NCBI GenBank assembly: GCA_036250195.1
Contig: JAVHZZ010000063.1
Location: 124,001-188,000 of the forward strand
Length of the DNA stretch: 64,000 nucleotides
From: Mixophyes australis
Lineage: Eukaryota; Chordata; Amphibia; Anura; Limnodynastidae
Reading direction: 5' to 3'
Shown here: in pieces, positions 31,701 to 46,000 of the stretch
Position numbering within the stretch: the first letter of the stretch is position 1
How the letters are laid out: every line of letters starts with the position of its first letter
Position numbers and translations under genes: made by a program
The notes under the pieces: model-generated
What the model saw: only the letters and a program-made list of their open reading frames with translations
The model's database searches: none
Told to the model about the DNA's origin: nothing

Positions 31701-34700
31701 TTTGGACTGCTTAAACAGTGAACATAGTAATATAGATTGCAGTTCTTTTTTTTTTGGACTGCTTAAACAGTGAACGTAGTAATATAGATTGCAGTTCCTA
31801 TTTTTTGGGACTGCAGAAACAGTGAACGTAGTAATATAGATTGCAGTTCCTATTTTTTGGGACTGCAGAAACAGTGAACGTAGTAATATAGATTGCAGTT
31901 CCTATTTTTTGGACCTCTTCAACAGTGAAAGTAGTAATATAGATTGCAGTTCCTATTTTTTGGGACTGCAGAAACAGTGAACGTAGTAATATAGATTGCA
32001 GTTCCTATTTTTTTGGACTGCTTAAACAGTGAACGTAGTAATATAGATTGCAGTTCCTATTTTTTTGGACTGCTTAAACAGTGAACGTAGTAATATAGAT
32101 TGCAGTTCTTTTTTTTTTGGACTGCTTAAACAGTGAACGTAGTAATATAGATTGCAGTTCCTATTTTTTGGGACTGCAGAAACAGTGAACGTAGTAATAT
32201 AGATTGCAGTTCCTATTTTTTGGGACTGCAGAAACAGTGAACGTAGTAATATAGATTGCAGTTCCTATTTTTTGGACTGTTTCAACAGTGAAAGTAGTAA
32301 TATAGATTGCAGTTCCTATTTTTTGGGACTGCAGAAACAGTGAAAGTAGTAATATAGATTGCAGTTCCTATTTTTTGGGACTGCAGAAACAGTGAACGTA
32401 GTAATATAGATTGCAGTTCCTATTTTTTGGACTGCTGAAACAGTGAATGTAGTAATATAGATTGCAGTTCCTATTTTTTGGGACTGCAGAAACAGTGAAC
32501 GTAGTAATATAGATTGCAGTTCCTATTTTTTGGGACTGCAGAAACAGTGAACGTAGTAATATAGATTGCAGTTCCTATTTTTTGGACTGCTGAAACAGTG
32601 AATGTAGTAATATAGATTGCAGTTCCTATTTTTTGGGACTGCAGAAACAGTGAACGTAGTAATATAGATTGCAGTTCCTATTTTTTGGGACTGCTTCAAC
32701 AGTGAACGTAGTAATATAGATTGCAGTTCCTATTTTTTGGACTGCTTCAACAGTGAAAGTAGTAATATAGATTGCAGTTCCTATTTTTTGGGACTGCAGA
32801 AACAGTGAACGTAGTAATATAGATTGCAGTTCCTATTTTTTTTGACTGCTTAAACAGTGAACGTAGTAATATAGATTGCAGTTCTTTTTTTTTTGGACTG
32901 CTTAAACAGTGAACGTAGTAATATAGATTGCAGTTCCTATTTTTTGGGACTGCAGAAACAGTGAAAGTAGTAATATAGATTGCAGTTCCTATTTTTTGGG
33001 ACTGCAGAAACAGTGAAAGTAGTAATATAGATTGCAGTTCCTATTTTTTGGGACTGCAGAAACAGTGAACGTAGTAATATAGATTGCAGTTCCTATTTTT
33101 TTGGACTGCTTAAACAGTGAACGTAGTAATATAGATTGCAGTTCCTATTTTTTTTGACTGCTTAAACAGTGAACGTAGTAATATAGATTGCAGTTATTTT
33201 TTTTTTGGACTGCTTAAACAGTGAACGTATTAATATAGATTGCAGTTCCTATTTTTTGGGACTGCAGAAACAGTGAAAGTAGTAATATAGATTGCAGTTC
33301 CTATTTTTTGGGACTGCAGAAACAGTGAACGTAGTAATATAGATTGCAGTTCCTATTTTTTGGGACTGCAGAAACAGTGAAAGTAGTAATATAGATTGCA
33401 GTTCCTATTTTTTGGGACTGCAGAAACAGTGAACGTAGTAATATAGATTGCAGTTCCTATTTTTTTGGACTGCTTAAACAGTGAATGTAGTAATATTGAT
33501 TGCAGTTCTTTTTTTTTTGGACTGCTTAAACAGTGAACGTAGTAATATAGATTGCAGTTCCTATTTTTTGGGACTGCAGAAACAGTGAACGTAGTAATAT
33601 AGATTGCAGTTCCTATTTTTTGGGACTGCAGAAACAGTGAACGTAGTAATATAGATTGCAGTTCCTATTTTTTGGACTGTTTCAACAGTGAAAGTAGTAA
33701 TATAGATTGCAGTTCCTATTTTTTGGGACTGCAGAAACAGTGAAAGTAGTAATATAGATTGCAGTTCCTATTTTTTGGGACTGCAGAAACAGTGAACGTA
33801 GTAATATAGATTGCAGTTCCTATTTTTTGGACTGCTGAAACAGTGAATGTAGTAATATAGATTGCAGTTCCTATTTTTTTGGACTGCACAAACAGTGAAC
33901 GTAGTAATATAGATTGCAGTTCCTATTTTTTGGGACTGCAGAAACAGTGAACGTAGTAATATAGATTGCAGTTCCTATTTTTTGGACTGCTGAAACAGTG
34001 AATGTAGTAATATAGATTGCAGTTCCTATTTTTTGTGACTGCAGAAACAGTGAACGTACTAATATAGATTGCAGTTCCTATTTTTTGGGACTGCAGAAAC
34101 AGTGAACGTAGTAATATAGATTGCAGTTCCTATTTTTTGGACTGCTTCAACAGTGAAAGTAGTAATATAGATTGCAGTTCCTATTTTTTGGGACTGCAGA
34201 AACAGTGAACGTAGTAATATAGATTGCAGTTCCTATTTTTTTTGACTGCTTAAACAGTGAACGTAGTAATATAGATTGCAGTTCTTTTTTTTTTGGACTG
34301 CTTAAACAGTGAACGTAGTAATATAGATTGCAGTTCCTATTTTTTGGGACTGCAGAAACAGTGAACGTAGTAATATAGATTGCAGTTCCTATTTTTTGGG
34401 ACTGCAGAAACAGTGAACGTAGTAATATAGATTGCAGTTCCTATTTTTTGGACTGCTTCAACAGTGAAAGTAGTAATATAGATTGCAGTTCCTATTTTTT
34501 GGGACTGCAGAAACAGTGAACGTAGTAATATAGATTGCAGTTCCTATTTTTTTGGACTGCTTAAACAGTGAACGTAGTAATATAGATTGCAGTTCTTTTT
34601 TTTTGGACTGCTTAAAAAGTGAACGTAGTAATATAGATTGCAGTTCCTATTTTTTGGGACTGCAGAAACAGTGAAAGTAGTAATATAGATTGCAGTTCCT

Positions 34701-37700
34701 ATTTTTTGGGACTGCAGAAACAGTGAACGTAGTAATATAGATTGCAGTTCCTATTTTTTTGGACTGCTTAAACAGTGAACGTAGTAATATAGATTGCAGT
34801 TCCTATTTTTTTTGACTGCTTAAACAGTGAACGTAGTAATATAGATTGCAGTTCTTTTTTTTTTGGACTGCTTAAACAGTGAACGTAGTAATATAGATTG
34901 CAGTTCCTATTTTTTGGGACTGCAGAAACAGTGAAAGTAGTAATATAGATTGCAGTTCCTATTTTTTGGGACTGCAGAAACAGTGAACGTAGTAATATAG
35001 ATTGCAGTTCCTATTTTTTTGGACTGCTTAAACAGTGAACGTAGTAATATAGATTGCAGTTCCTATTTTTTTGGACTGCTTAAACAGTGAACGTAGTAAT
35101 ATAGATTGCAGTTCCTATTTTTTTGGACTGCTTAAACAGTGAACGTAGTAATATAGATTGCAGTTCTTTTTTTTTTGGACTGCTTAAACAGTGAACGTAG
35201 TAATATAGATTGCAGTTGGTTTTTTTTTGGACTGCTTAAACAGTGAACGTAGTAATATAGATTGCAGTTCCTATTTTTTGGGACTGCAGAAACAGTGAAA
35301 GTAGTAATATAGATTGCAGTTCCTATTTTTTTGGACTGCTTAAACAGTGAACGTAGTAATATAGATTGCAGTTCCTATTTTTTGGGACTGCAGAAACAGT
35401 GAACGTAGCAATATAGATTGCAGTTCCTATTTTTTTGGACTGCTTAAACAGTGAATGTAGTAATATAGATTGCAGTTCTTTTTTTTTTGGACTGCTTAAA
35501 CAGTGAACGTAGTAATATAGATTGCAGTTCCTATTTTTTGGGACTGCAGAAACAGTGAAAGTAGTAATATAGATTGCAGTTCCTATTTTTTGGGACTGCA
35601 GAAACAGTGAACGTAGTAATATAGATTGCAGTTCCTATTTTTTTGGACTGCTTAAACAGTGAATGTAGTAATATAGATTGCAGTTCTTTTTTTTTTTGGA
35701 CTGCTTAAACAGTGAACGTAGTAATATAGATTGCAGTTCCTATTTTTTGGGACTGCAGAAACAGTGAACGTAGTAATATAGATTGCAGTTCCTATTTTTT
35801 GGGACTGCAGAAACAGTGAACGTAGTAATATAGATTGCAGTTCCTATTTTTTGGACTGTTTCATCAGTGAAAGTAGTAATATAGATTGCAGTTCCTATTT
35901 TTTGGGACTGCAGAAACAGTGAAAGTAGTAATATAGATTGCAGTTCCTATTTTTTGGGACTGCAGAAACAGTGAACGTAGTAATATAGATTGCAGTTCCT
36001 ATTTTTTGGACTGCTGAAACAGTGAATGTAGTAATATAGATTGCAGTTCCTATTTTTTTGGACTGCACAAACAGTGAACGTAGTAATATAGATTGCAGTT
36101 CCTATTTTTTGGGACTGCAGAAACAGTGAACGTAGTAATATAGATTGCAGTTCCTATTTTTTGGACTGCTGAAACAGTGAATGTAGTAATATAGATTGCA
36201 GTTCCTATTTTTTGGGACTGCAGAAACAGTGAACGTAGTAATATAGATTGCAGTTCCTATTTTTTGGGACTGCAGAAACAGTGAACGTAGTAATATAGAT
36301 TGCAGTTCCTATTTTTTGGACTGCTTCAACAGTGAAAGTAGTAATATAGATTGCAGTTCCTATTTTTTGGGACTGCAGAAACAGTGAACGTAGTAATATA
36401 GATTGCAGTTCCTATTTTTTTGGACTGCTTAAACAGTGAACGTAGTAATATAGATTGCAGTTCTTTTTTTTTTGGACTGCTTAAACAGTGAACGTAGTAA
36501 TATAGATTGCAGTTCTTTTTTTTTTGGACTGCTTAAACAGTGAACGTAGTAATATAGATTGCAGTTCCTATTTTTTGGGACTGCAGAAACAGTGAAAGTA
36601 GTAATATAGATTGCAGTTCCTATTTTTTGGGACTGCAGAAACAGTGAACGTAGTAATATAGATTGCAGTTCCTATTTTTTTGGACTGCTTAAACAGTGAA
36701 CATAGTAATATAGATTGCAGTTCTTTTTTTTTTGGACTGCTTAAACAGTGAACGTAGTAATATAGATTGCAGTTCCTATTTTTTGGGACTGCAGAAACAG
36801 TGAAAGTAGTAATATAGATTGCAGTTCCTATTTTTTGGGACTGCAGAAACAGTGAACGTAGTAATATAGATTGCAGTTCCTATTTTTTTGGACTGCTTAA
36901 ACAGTGAACGTAGTAATATAGATTGCAGTTCTTTTTTTTTTGGACTGCTTAAACAGTGAACGTAGTAATATAGATTGCAGTTCCTATTTTTTGGGACTGC
37001 AGAAACAGTGAACGTAGTAATATAGATTGCAGTTCCTATTTTTTGGGACTGCAGAAACAGTGAACGTAGTAATATAGATTGCAGTTCCTATTTTTTGGAC
37101 TGCTTCAACAGTGAAAGTAGTAATATAGATTGCAGTTCCTATTTTTTGGGACTGCAGAAACAGTGAACGTAGTAATATAGATTGCAGTTCCTATTTTTTG
37201 GGACTGCTTAAACAGTGAACGTAGTAATATAGATTGCAGTTCTTTTTTTTTTGGACTGCTTAAACAGTGAACGTAGTAATATAGATTGCAGTTCCTATTT
37301 TTTGGGACTGCAGAAACAGTGAAAGTAGTAATATAGATTGCAGTTCCTATTTTTTGGGACTGCAGAAACAGTGAACGTAGTAATATAGATTGCAGTTCCT
37401 ATTTTTTTGGACTGCTTAAACAGTGAACGTAGTAATATAGATTGCAGTTCTTTTTTTTTTGGACTGCTTAAACAGTGAACGTAGTAATATAGATTGCAGT
37501 TCCTATTTTTTGGGACTGCAGAAACAGTGAACGTAGTAATATAGATTGCAGTTCCTATTTTTTGGGACTGCAGAAACAGTGAACGTAGTAATATAGATTG
37601 CAGTTCCTATTTTTTGGACTGTTTCAACAGTGAAAGTAGTAATATAGATTGCAGTTCCTATTTTTTGGGACTGCAGAAACAGTGAAAGTAGTAATATAGA

Positions 37701-39310
37701 TTGCAGTTCCTATTTTTTGGGACTGCAGAAACAGTGAACGTAGTAATATAGATTGCAGTTCCTATTTTTTGGACTGCTGAAACAGTGAATGTAGTAATAT
37801 AGATTGCAGTTCCTATTTTTTTGGACTGCACAAACAGTGAACATAGTAATATAGATTGCAGTTCCTATTTTTTGGGACTGCAGAAACAGTGAACGTAGTA
37901 ATATAGATTGCAGTTCCTATTTTTTGGACTGCTGAAACAGTGAATGTAGTAATATAGATTGCAGTTCCTATTTTTTGGGACTGCAGAAACAGTGAACGTA
38001 GTAATATAGATTGCAGTTCCTATTTTTTGGGACTGCAGAAACAGTGAATGTAGTAATATAGATTGCAGTTCCTATTTTTTGGACTGCTTCAACAGTGAAA
38101 GTAGTAATATAGATTGCAGTTCCTATTTTTTGGGACTGCAGAAACAGTGAACGTAGTAATATAGATTGCAGTTCCTATTTTTTTGGACTGCTTAAACAGT
38201 GAACGTAGTAATATAGATTGCAGTTCTTTTTTTTTTGGACTGCTTAAACAGTGAACGTAGTAATATAGATTGCAGTTCCTATTTTTTGGGACTGCAGAAA
38301 CAGTGAACGTAGTAATATAGATTGCAGTTCCTATTTTTTGGACTGCTTCAACAGTGAAAGTAGTAATATAGATTGCAGTTCCTATTTTTTGGGACTGCAG
38401 AAACAGTGAACGTAGTAATATAGATTGCAGTTCCTATTTTTTGGACTGCTTCAACAGTGAAAGTAGTAATATAGATTGCAGTTCCTATTTTTTTGGACTG
38501 CTTCAACAGTGAAAGTAGTAATATAGATTGCAGTTCCTATTTTTTGGACTGCTTAAACAGTGAACATAGTAATATAGATTGCAGTTCTTTTTTTTTTGGA
38601 CTGCTTAAACAGTGAACGTAGTAATATAGATTGCAGTTCCTATTTTTTGGGACTGCAGAAACAGTGAATGTAGTAATATAGATTGCAGTTCCTATTTTTT
38701 GGACTGCTTCAACAGTGAAAGTAGTAATATAGATTGCAGTTCTTTTTTTTTTGGACTGCTTAAACAGTGAACGTAGTAATATAGATTGCAGTTCCTATTT
38801 TTTGGGACTGCAGAAACAGTGAACGTAGTAATATAGATTGCAGTTCCTATTTTTTGGACTGCTTCAACAGTGAAAGTAGTAATATAGATTGCAGTTCCTA
38901 TTTTTTGGACTGCTTCAACAGTGAAAGTAGTAATATAGATTGCAGTTCCTATTTTTTGGGACTGCAGAAACAGTGAACGTAGTAATATAGATTGCAGTTC
39001 CTATTTTTTTGGACTGCTTAAACAGTGAACGTAGTAATATAGATTGCAGTTCCTATTTTTTTGGACTGCTTAAACAGTGAACGTAGTAATATAGATTGCA
39101 GTTCTTTTTTTTTTGGACTGCTTAAACAGTGAACGTAGTAATATAGATTGCAGTTCCTATTTTTTGGGACTGCAGAAACAGTGAACGTAGTAATATAGAT
39201 TGCAGTTCCTATTTTTTGGGACTGCAGAAACAGTGAAAGTAGTAATATAGATTGCAGTTCCTATTTTTTGGGACTGCAGAAACAGTGAACGTAGTAATAT
39301 AGATTGCAGT
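28590..39310. repeat. Satellite block of about 10.7 kb, copy 1 of 2
   Basis: The order of variant units here is repeated at about 43.87-54.55 kb. Rare markers pair up: TACATTGCAGGTCC (30386 and 45676), GGGACTGCTTCAACAGTGAACG (32688 and 48082), CTTAAAAAGTG (34611 and 50214) and GTGAACATAG after GCACAAACA (37821 and 53112). The offset drifts between 15,290 and 15,603 bp in steps of about 52, meaning whole units were gained or lost afterwards. Copies diverge at about 39.31 and 54.55 kb. Confidence 0.75.
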
Positions 39311-40089
39311 TCCTATTTTTTGGACTGCTGAAACAGTGAATGTAGTAATATAGATTGCAGTTCCTATTTTTTTGGACTGCAGAAACAGTGAACGTAGTAA
39401 TATAGATTGCAGTTCCTATTTTTTGGGACTGCAGAAACAGTGAACGTAGTAATATAGATTGCAGTTCCTATTTTTTGGACTGCTGAAACAGTGAATGTAG
39501 TAATATAGATTGCAGTTCCTATTTTTTGGGACTGCACAAACAGTGAAAGTAGTAATATAGATTGCAGTTCCTATTTTTTGGGACTGCAGAAACAGTGAAC
39601 GTAGTAATATAGATTGCAGTTCTTTTTTTTTTGGACTGCTTAAACAGTGAACGTAGTAATATAGATTGCAGTTCCTATTTTTTGGGACTGCTTCAACAGT
39701 GAAAGTAGTAATATAGATTGCAGTTCCTATTTTTTGTGACTGCAGAAACAGTGAACGTAGTAATATAGATTGCAGTTCTTTTTTTTTTGGACTGCTTAAA
39801 CAGTGAACGTAGTAATATAGATTGCAGTTCCTATTTTTTGGGACTGCTTCAACAGTGAAAGTAGTAATATAGATTGCAGTTCCTATTTTTTGTGACTGCA
39901 GAAACAGTGAACGTAGTAATATAGATTGCAGTTCCTATTTTTTGGACTGCTTCAACAGTGAAAGTAGTAATATAGATTGCAGTTCCTATTTTTTGGGACT
40001 GCAGAAACAGTGAACGTAGTAATATAGATTGCAGTTCCTATTTTTTTGGACTGCTTCAACAGTGAAAGTAGTAATATAGATTGCAGTTC

Positions 40090-43000
40090 CTATTTTTTGG
40101 ACTGCTTAAACAGTGAACGTAGTAATATAGATTGCAGTTCCTATTTTTTGGGACTGCAGAAACAGTGAAAGTAGTAATATAGATTGCAGTTCCTATTTTT
40201 TGGGACTGCAGAAACAGTGAACGTAGTAATATAGATTGCAGTTCCTATTTTTTTGGACTGCTTAAACAGTGAACGTAGTAATATAGATTGCAGTTCTTTT
40301 TTTTTTGGACTGCTTAAACAGTGAACGTAGTAATATAGATTGCAGTTCCTATTTTTTGGGACTGCAGAAACAGTGAACGTAGTAATATAGATTGCAGTTC
40401 CTATTTTTTGGGACTGCAGAAACAGTGAACGTAGTAATATAGATTGCAGTTCCTATTTTTTGGACTGTTTCAACAGTGAAAGTAGTAATATAGATTGCAG
40501 TTCCTATTTTTTGGGACTGCAGAAACAGTGAAAGTAGTAATATAGATTGCAGTTCCTATTTTTTGGGACTGCAGAAACAGTGAACGTAGTAATATAGATT
40601 GCAATTCCTATTTTTTGGACTGCTGAAACAGTGAATGTAGTAATATAGATTACAGTTCCTATTTTTTTGGACTGCACAAACAGTGAACATAGTAATATAG
40701 ATTGCAGTTCCTATTTTTTGGGACTGCAGAAACAGTGAACGTAGTAATATAGATTGCAGTTCCTATTTTTTGGGACTGCAGAAACAGTGAACGTAGTAAT
40801 ATAGATTGCAGTTCCTATTTTTTGGGACTGCAGAAACAGTGAACGTAGTAATATAGATTGCAGTTCCTATTTTTTGGGACTGCAGAAACAGTGAACGTAG
40901 TAATATAGATTGCAGTTCTTTTTTTTTTGGACTGCTTAAACAGTGAACGTAGTAATATAGATTGCAGTTCCTATTTTTTGGGACTGCTTCAACAGTGAAA
41001 GTAGTAATATAGATTGCAGTTCCTATTTTTTGTGACTGCAGAAACAGTGAACGTAGTAATATAGATTGCAGTTCCTATTTTTTGGACTGCTTCAACATTG
41101 AAAGTAGTAATATAGATTGCAGTTCCTATTTTTTGGGACTGCAGAAACAGTGAACGTAGTAATATAGATTGCAGTTCTTTTTTTTTTTTGGACTGCTTAA
41201 ACAGTGAACGTAGTAATATAGATTGCAGTTCCTATTTTTTGGGACTGCAGAAACAGTGAAAGTAGTAATATAGATTGCAGTTCCTATTTTTTGGGACTGC
41301 AGAAACAGTGAACGTAGTAATATAGATTGCAGTTCCTATTTTTTGGGACTGCAGAAACAGTGAAAGTAGTAATATAGATTGCAGTTCCTATTTTTTTGGA
41401 CTGCTTAAACAGTGAACGTAGTAATATAGATTGCAGTTCTTTTTTTTTTGGACTGCTTAAACAGTGAACGTAGTAATATAGATTGCAGTTCCTATTTTTT
41501 GGGACTGCAGAAACAGTGAACGTAGTAATATAGATTGCAGTTCCTATTTTTTGGGACTGCAGAAACAGTGAACGTAGTAATATAGATTGCAGTTCCTATT
41601 TTTTGGACTGTTTCAACAGTGAAAGTAGTAATATAGATTGCAGTTCCTATTTTTTGGGACTGCAGAAACAGTGAAAGTAGTAATATAGATTGCAGTTCCT
41701 ATTTTTTGGACTGCTGAAACAGTGAATGTAGTAATATAGATTGCAGTTCCTATTTTTTGGGACTGCAGAAACAGTGAACGTAGTAATATAGATTGCAGTT
41801 CCTATTTTTTGGGACTGCAGAAACAGTGAACGTAGTAATATAGATTGCAGTTCCTATTTTTTGGACTGCTTCAACAGTGAAAGTAGTAATATAGATTGCA
41901 GTTCCTATTTTTTGGGACTGCAGAAACAGTGAACGTAGTAATATACATTGCAGGTCCTATTTTTTTGGACTGCTTAAACAGTGAACGTAGTAATATAGAT
42001 TGCAGTTCCTATTTTTTGGACTGCTTCAACAGTGAAAGTAGTAATATAGATTGCAGTTCCTATTTTTTTGGACTGCTTAAACAGTGAACGTAGTAATATA
42101 GATTGCAGTTCTTTTTTTTTTGGACTGCTTAAACAGTGAACGTAGTAATATAGATTGCAGTTCCTATTTTTTGGGACTGCAGAAACAGTGAACGTAGTAA
42201 TATAGATTGCAGTTCCTATTTTTTGGGACTGCAGAAACAGTGAACGTAGTAATATAGATTGCAGTTCCTATTTTTTGGACTGCTTCAACAGTGAAAGTAG
42301 TAATATAGATTGCAGTTCCTATTTTTTGGGACTGCAGAAACAGTGAACGTAGTAATATAGATTGCAGTTCCTATTTTTTTGGACTGCTTAAACAGTGAAC
42401 GTAGTAATATAGATTGCAGTTCTTTTTTTTTTGGACTGCTTAAACAGTGAACGTAGTAATATAGATTGCAGTTCCTATTTTTTGGGATTGCAGAAACAGT
42501 GAAAGTAGTAATATAGATTGCAGTTCCTATTTTTTGGGACTGCAGAAACAGTGAACGTAGTAATATAGATTGCAGTTCCTATTTTTTTGGACTGCTTAAA
42601 CAGTGAACGTAGTAATATAGATTGCAGTTCTTTTTTTTTTGGACTGCTTAAACAGTGAACGTAGTAATATAGATTGCAGTTCCTATTTTTTGGGACTGCA
42701 GAAACAGTGAACGTAGTAATATAGATTGCAGTTCCTATTTTTTGGGACTGCAGAAACAGTGAACGTAGTAATATAGATTGCAGTTCCTATTTTTTGGACT
42801 GTTTCAACAGTGAAAGTAGTAATATAGATTGCAGTTCCTATTTTTTGGGACTGCAGAAACAGTGAAAGTAGTAATATAGATTGCAGTTCCTATTTTTTGG
42901 GACTGCAGAAACAGTGAACGTAGTAATATAGATTGCAGTTCCTATTTTTTGGACTGCTGAAACAGTGAATGTAGTAATATAGATTACAATTCCTATTTTT

Positions 43001-46000
43001 TTGGACTGCACAAACAGTGAACATAGTAATATAGATTGCAGTTCCTATTTTTTGGGACTGCAGAAACAGTGAACGTAGTAATATAGATTGCAGTTCCTAT
43101 TTTTTGGACTGCTGAAACAGTGAATGTAGTAATATAGATTGCAGTTCCTATTTTTTGGGACTGCAGAAACAGTGAACGTAGTAATATAGATTGCAGTTCC
43201 TATTTTTTGGGACTGCAGAAACAGTGATTGTAGTAATATAGATTGCAGTTCCTATTTTTTGGACTGCTTCAACAGTGAAAGTAGTAATATAGATTGCAGT
43301 TCCTATTTTTTGGGACTGCAGAAACAGTGAACGTAGTAATATAGATTGCAGTTCCTATTTTTTTGGACTGCTTAAACAGTGAACATAGTAATATAGATTG
43401 CAGTTCTTTTTTTTTTGGACTGCTTAAACAGTGAACGTAGTAATATAGATTGCAGTTCCTATTTTTTGGGACTGCAGAAACAGTGAACGTAGTAATATAG
43501 ATTGCAGTTCCTATTTTTTGGGACTGCAGAAACAGTGAACGTAGTAATATAGATTGCAGTTCCTATTTTTTGGACTGCTTCAACAGTGAAAGTAGTAATA
43601 TAGATTGCAGTTCCTATTTTTTGGGACTGCAGAAACAGTGAACGTAGTAATATAGATTGCAGTTCCTATTTTTTTGGACTGCTTAAACAGTGAACGTAGT
43701 AATATAGATTGCAGTTCCTATTTTTTTGGACTGCTTAAACAGTGAACGTAGTAATATAGATTGCAGTTCTTTTTTTTTTGGACTGCTTAAACAGTGAACG
43801 TAGTAATATAGATTGCAGTTCCTATTTTTTGGGACTGCAGAAACAGTGAACGTAGTAATATAGATTGCAGTTCCTATTTTTTGGACTGCTTAAACAGTGA
43901 ACGTAGTAATATAGATTGCAGTTCCTATTTTATGGGACTGCAGAAACAGTGAAAGTAGTAATATAGATTGCAGTTCCTATTTTTTGGGACTGCAGAAACA
44001 GTGAACGTAGTAATATAGATTGCAGTTCCTATTTTTTTGGACTGCTTAAACAGTGAACGTAGTAATATAGATTGCAGTTCTTTTTTTTTTGGACTGCTTA
44101 AACAGTGAACGTAGTAATATAGATTGCAGTTCCTATTTTTTGGGACTGCAGAAACAGTGAACGTAGTAATATAGATTGCAGTTCCTATTTTTTGGGACTG
44201 CAGAAACAGTGAACGTAGTAATATAGATTGCAGTTCCTATTTTTTGGACTGTTTCAACAGTGAAAGTAGTAATATAGATTGCAGTTCCTATTTTTTGGGA
44301 CTGCAGAAACAGTGAAAGTAGTAATATAGATTGCAGTTCCTATTTTTTGGGACTGCAGAAACAGTGAACGTAGTAATATAGATTGCAATTCCTATTTTTT
44401 GGACTGCTGAAACAGTGAATGTAGTAATATAGATTACAGTTCCTATTTTTTTGGACTGCACAAACAGTGAACATAGTAATATAGATTGCAGTTCCTATTT
44501 TTTGGGACTGCAGAAACAGTGAACGTAGTAATATAGATTGCAGTTCCTATTTTTTGGGACTGCAGAAACAGTGAACGTAGTAATATAGATTGCAGTTCCT
44601 ATTTTTTGGGACTGCAGAAACAGTGAACGTAGTAATATAGATTGCAGTTCCTATTTTTTGGGACTGCAGAAACAGTGAACGTAGTAATATAGATTGCAGT
44701 TCTTTTTTTTTTGGACTGCTTAAACAGTGAACGTAGTAATATAGATTGCAGTTCCTATTTTTTGGGACTGCTTCAACAGTGAAAGTAGTAATATAGATTG
44801 CAGTTCCTATTTTTTGTGACTGCTTCAACAGTGAAAGTAGTAATATAGATTGCAGTTCCTATTTTTTGGGACTGCAGAAACAGTGAACGTAGTAATATAG
44901 ATTGCAGTTCTTTTTTTTTTTTGGACTGCTTAAACAGTGAACGTAGTAATATAGATTGCAGTTCCTATTTTTTGGGACTGCAGAAACAGTGAAAGTAGTA
45001 ATATAGATTGCAGTTCCTATTTTTTGGGACTGCAGAAACAGTGAACGTAGTAATATAGATTGCAGTTCCTATTTTTTGGGACTGCAGAAACAGTGAAAGT
45101 AGTAATATAGATTGCAGTTCCTATTTTTTTGGACTGCTTAAACAGTGAACGTAGTAATATAGATTGCAGTTCTTTTTTTTTTGGACTGCTTAAACAGTGA
45201 ACGTAGTAATATAGATTGCAGTTCCTATTTTTTGGGACTGCAGAAACAGTGAACGTAGTAATATAGATTGCAGTTCCTATTTTTTGGGACTGCAGAAACA
45301 GTGAACGTAGTAATATAGATTGCAGTTCCTATTTTTTGGACTGTTTCAACAGTGAAAGTAGTAATATAGATTGCAGTTCCTATTTTTTGGGACTGCAGAA
45401 ACAGTGAAAGTAGTAATATAGATTGCAGTTCCTATTTTTTGGACTGCTGAAACAGTGAATGTAGTAATATAGATTGCAGTTCCTATTTTTTGGGACTGCA
45501 GAAACAGTGAACGTAGTAATATAGATTGCAGTTCCTATTTTTTGGGACTGCAGAAACAGTGAACGTAGTAATATAGATTGCAGTTCCTATTTTTTGGACT
45601 GCTTCAACAGTGAAAGTAGTAATATAGATTGCAGTTCCTATTTTTTGGGACTGCAGAAACAGTGAACGTAGTAATATACATTGCAGGTCCTATTTTTTTG
45701 GACTGCTTAAACAGTGAACGTAGTAATATAGATTGCAGTTCCTATTTTTTGGACTGCTTCAACAGTGAAAGTAGTAATATAGATTGCAGTTCCTATTTTT
45801 TTGGACTGCTTAAACAGTGAACGTAGTAATATAGATTGCAGTTCTTTTTTTTTTGGACTGCTTAAACAGTGAACGTAGTAATATAGATTGCAGTTCCTAT
45901 TTTTTGGGACTGCAGAAACAGTGAACGTAGTAATATAGATTGCAGTTCCTATTTTTTGGGACTGCAGAAACAGTGAACGTAGTAATATAGATTGCAGTTC

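Noticed and set aside
30339..45820. Identical 63-codon open frames at 30339, 41896 and 45629 in the satellite
   Set aside because: They are the same repeat text carried by the large duplications. Codon content is set by the 52-bp unit, there is no independent coding signal, and the frame exists only where unit lengths happen to keep phase.
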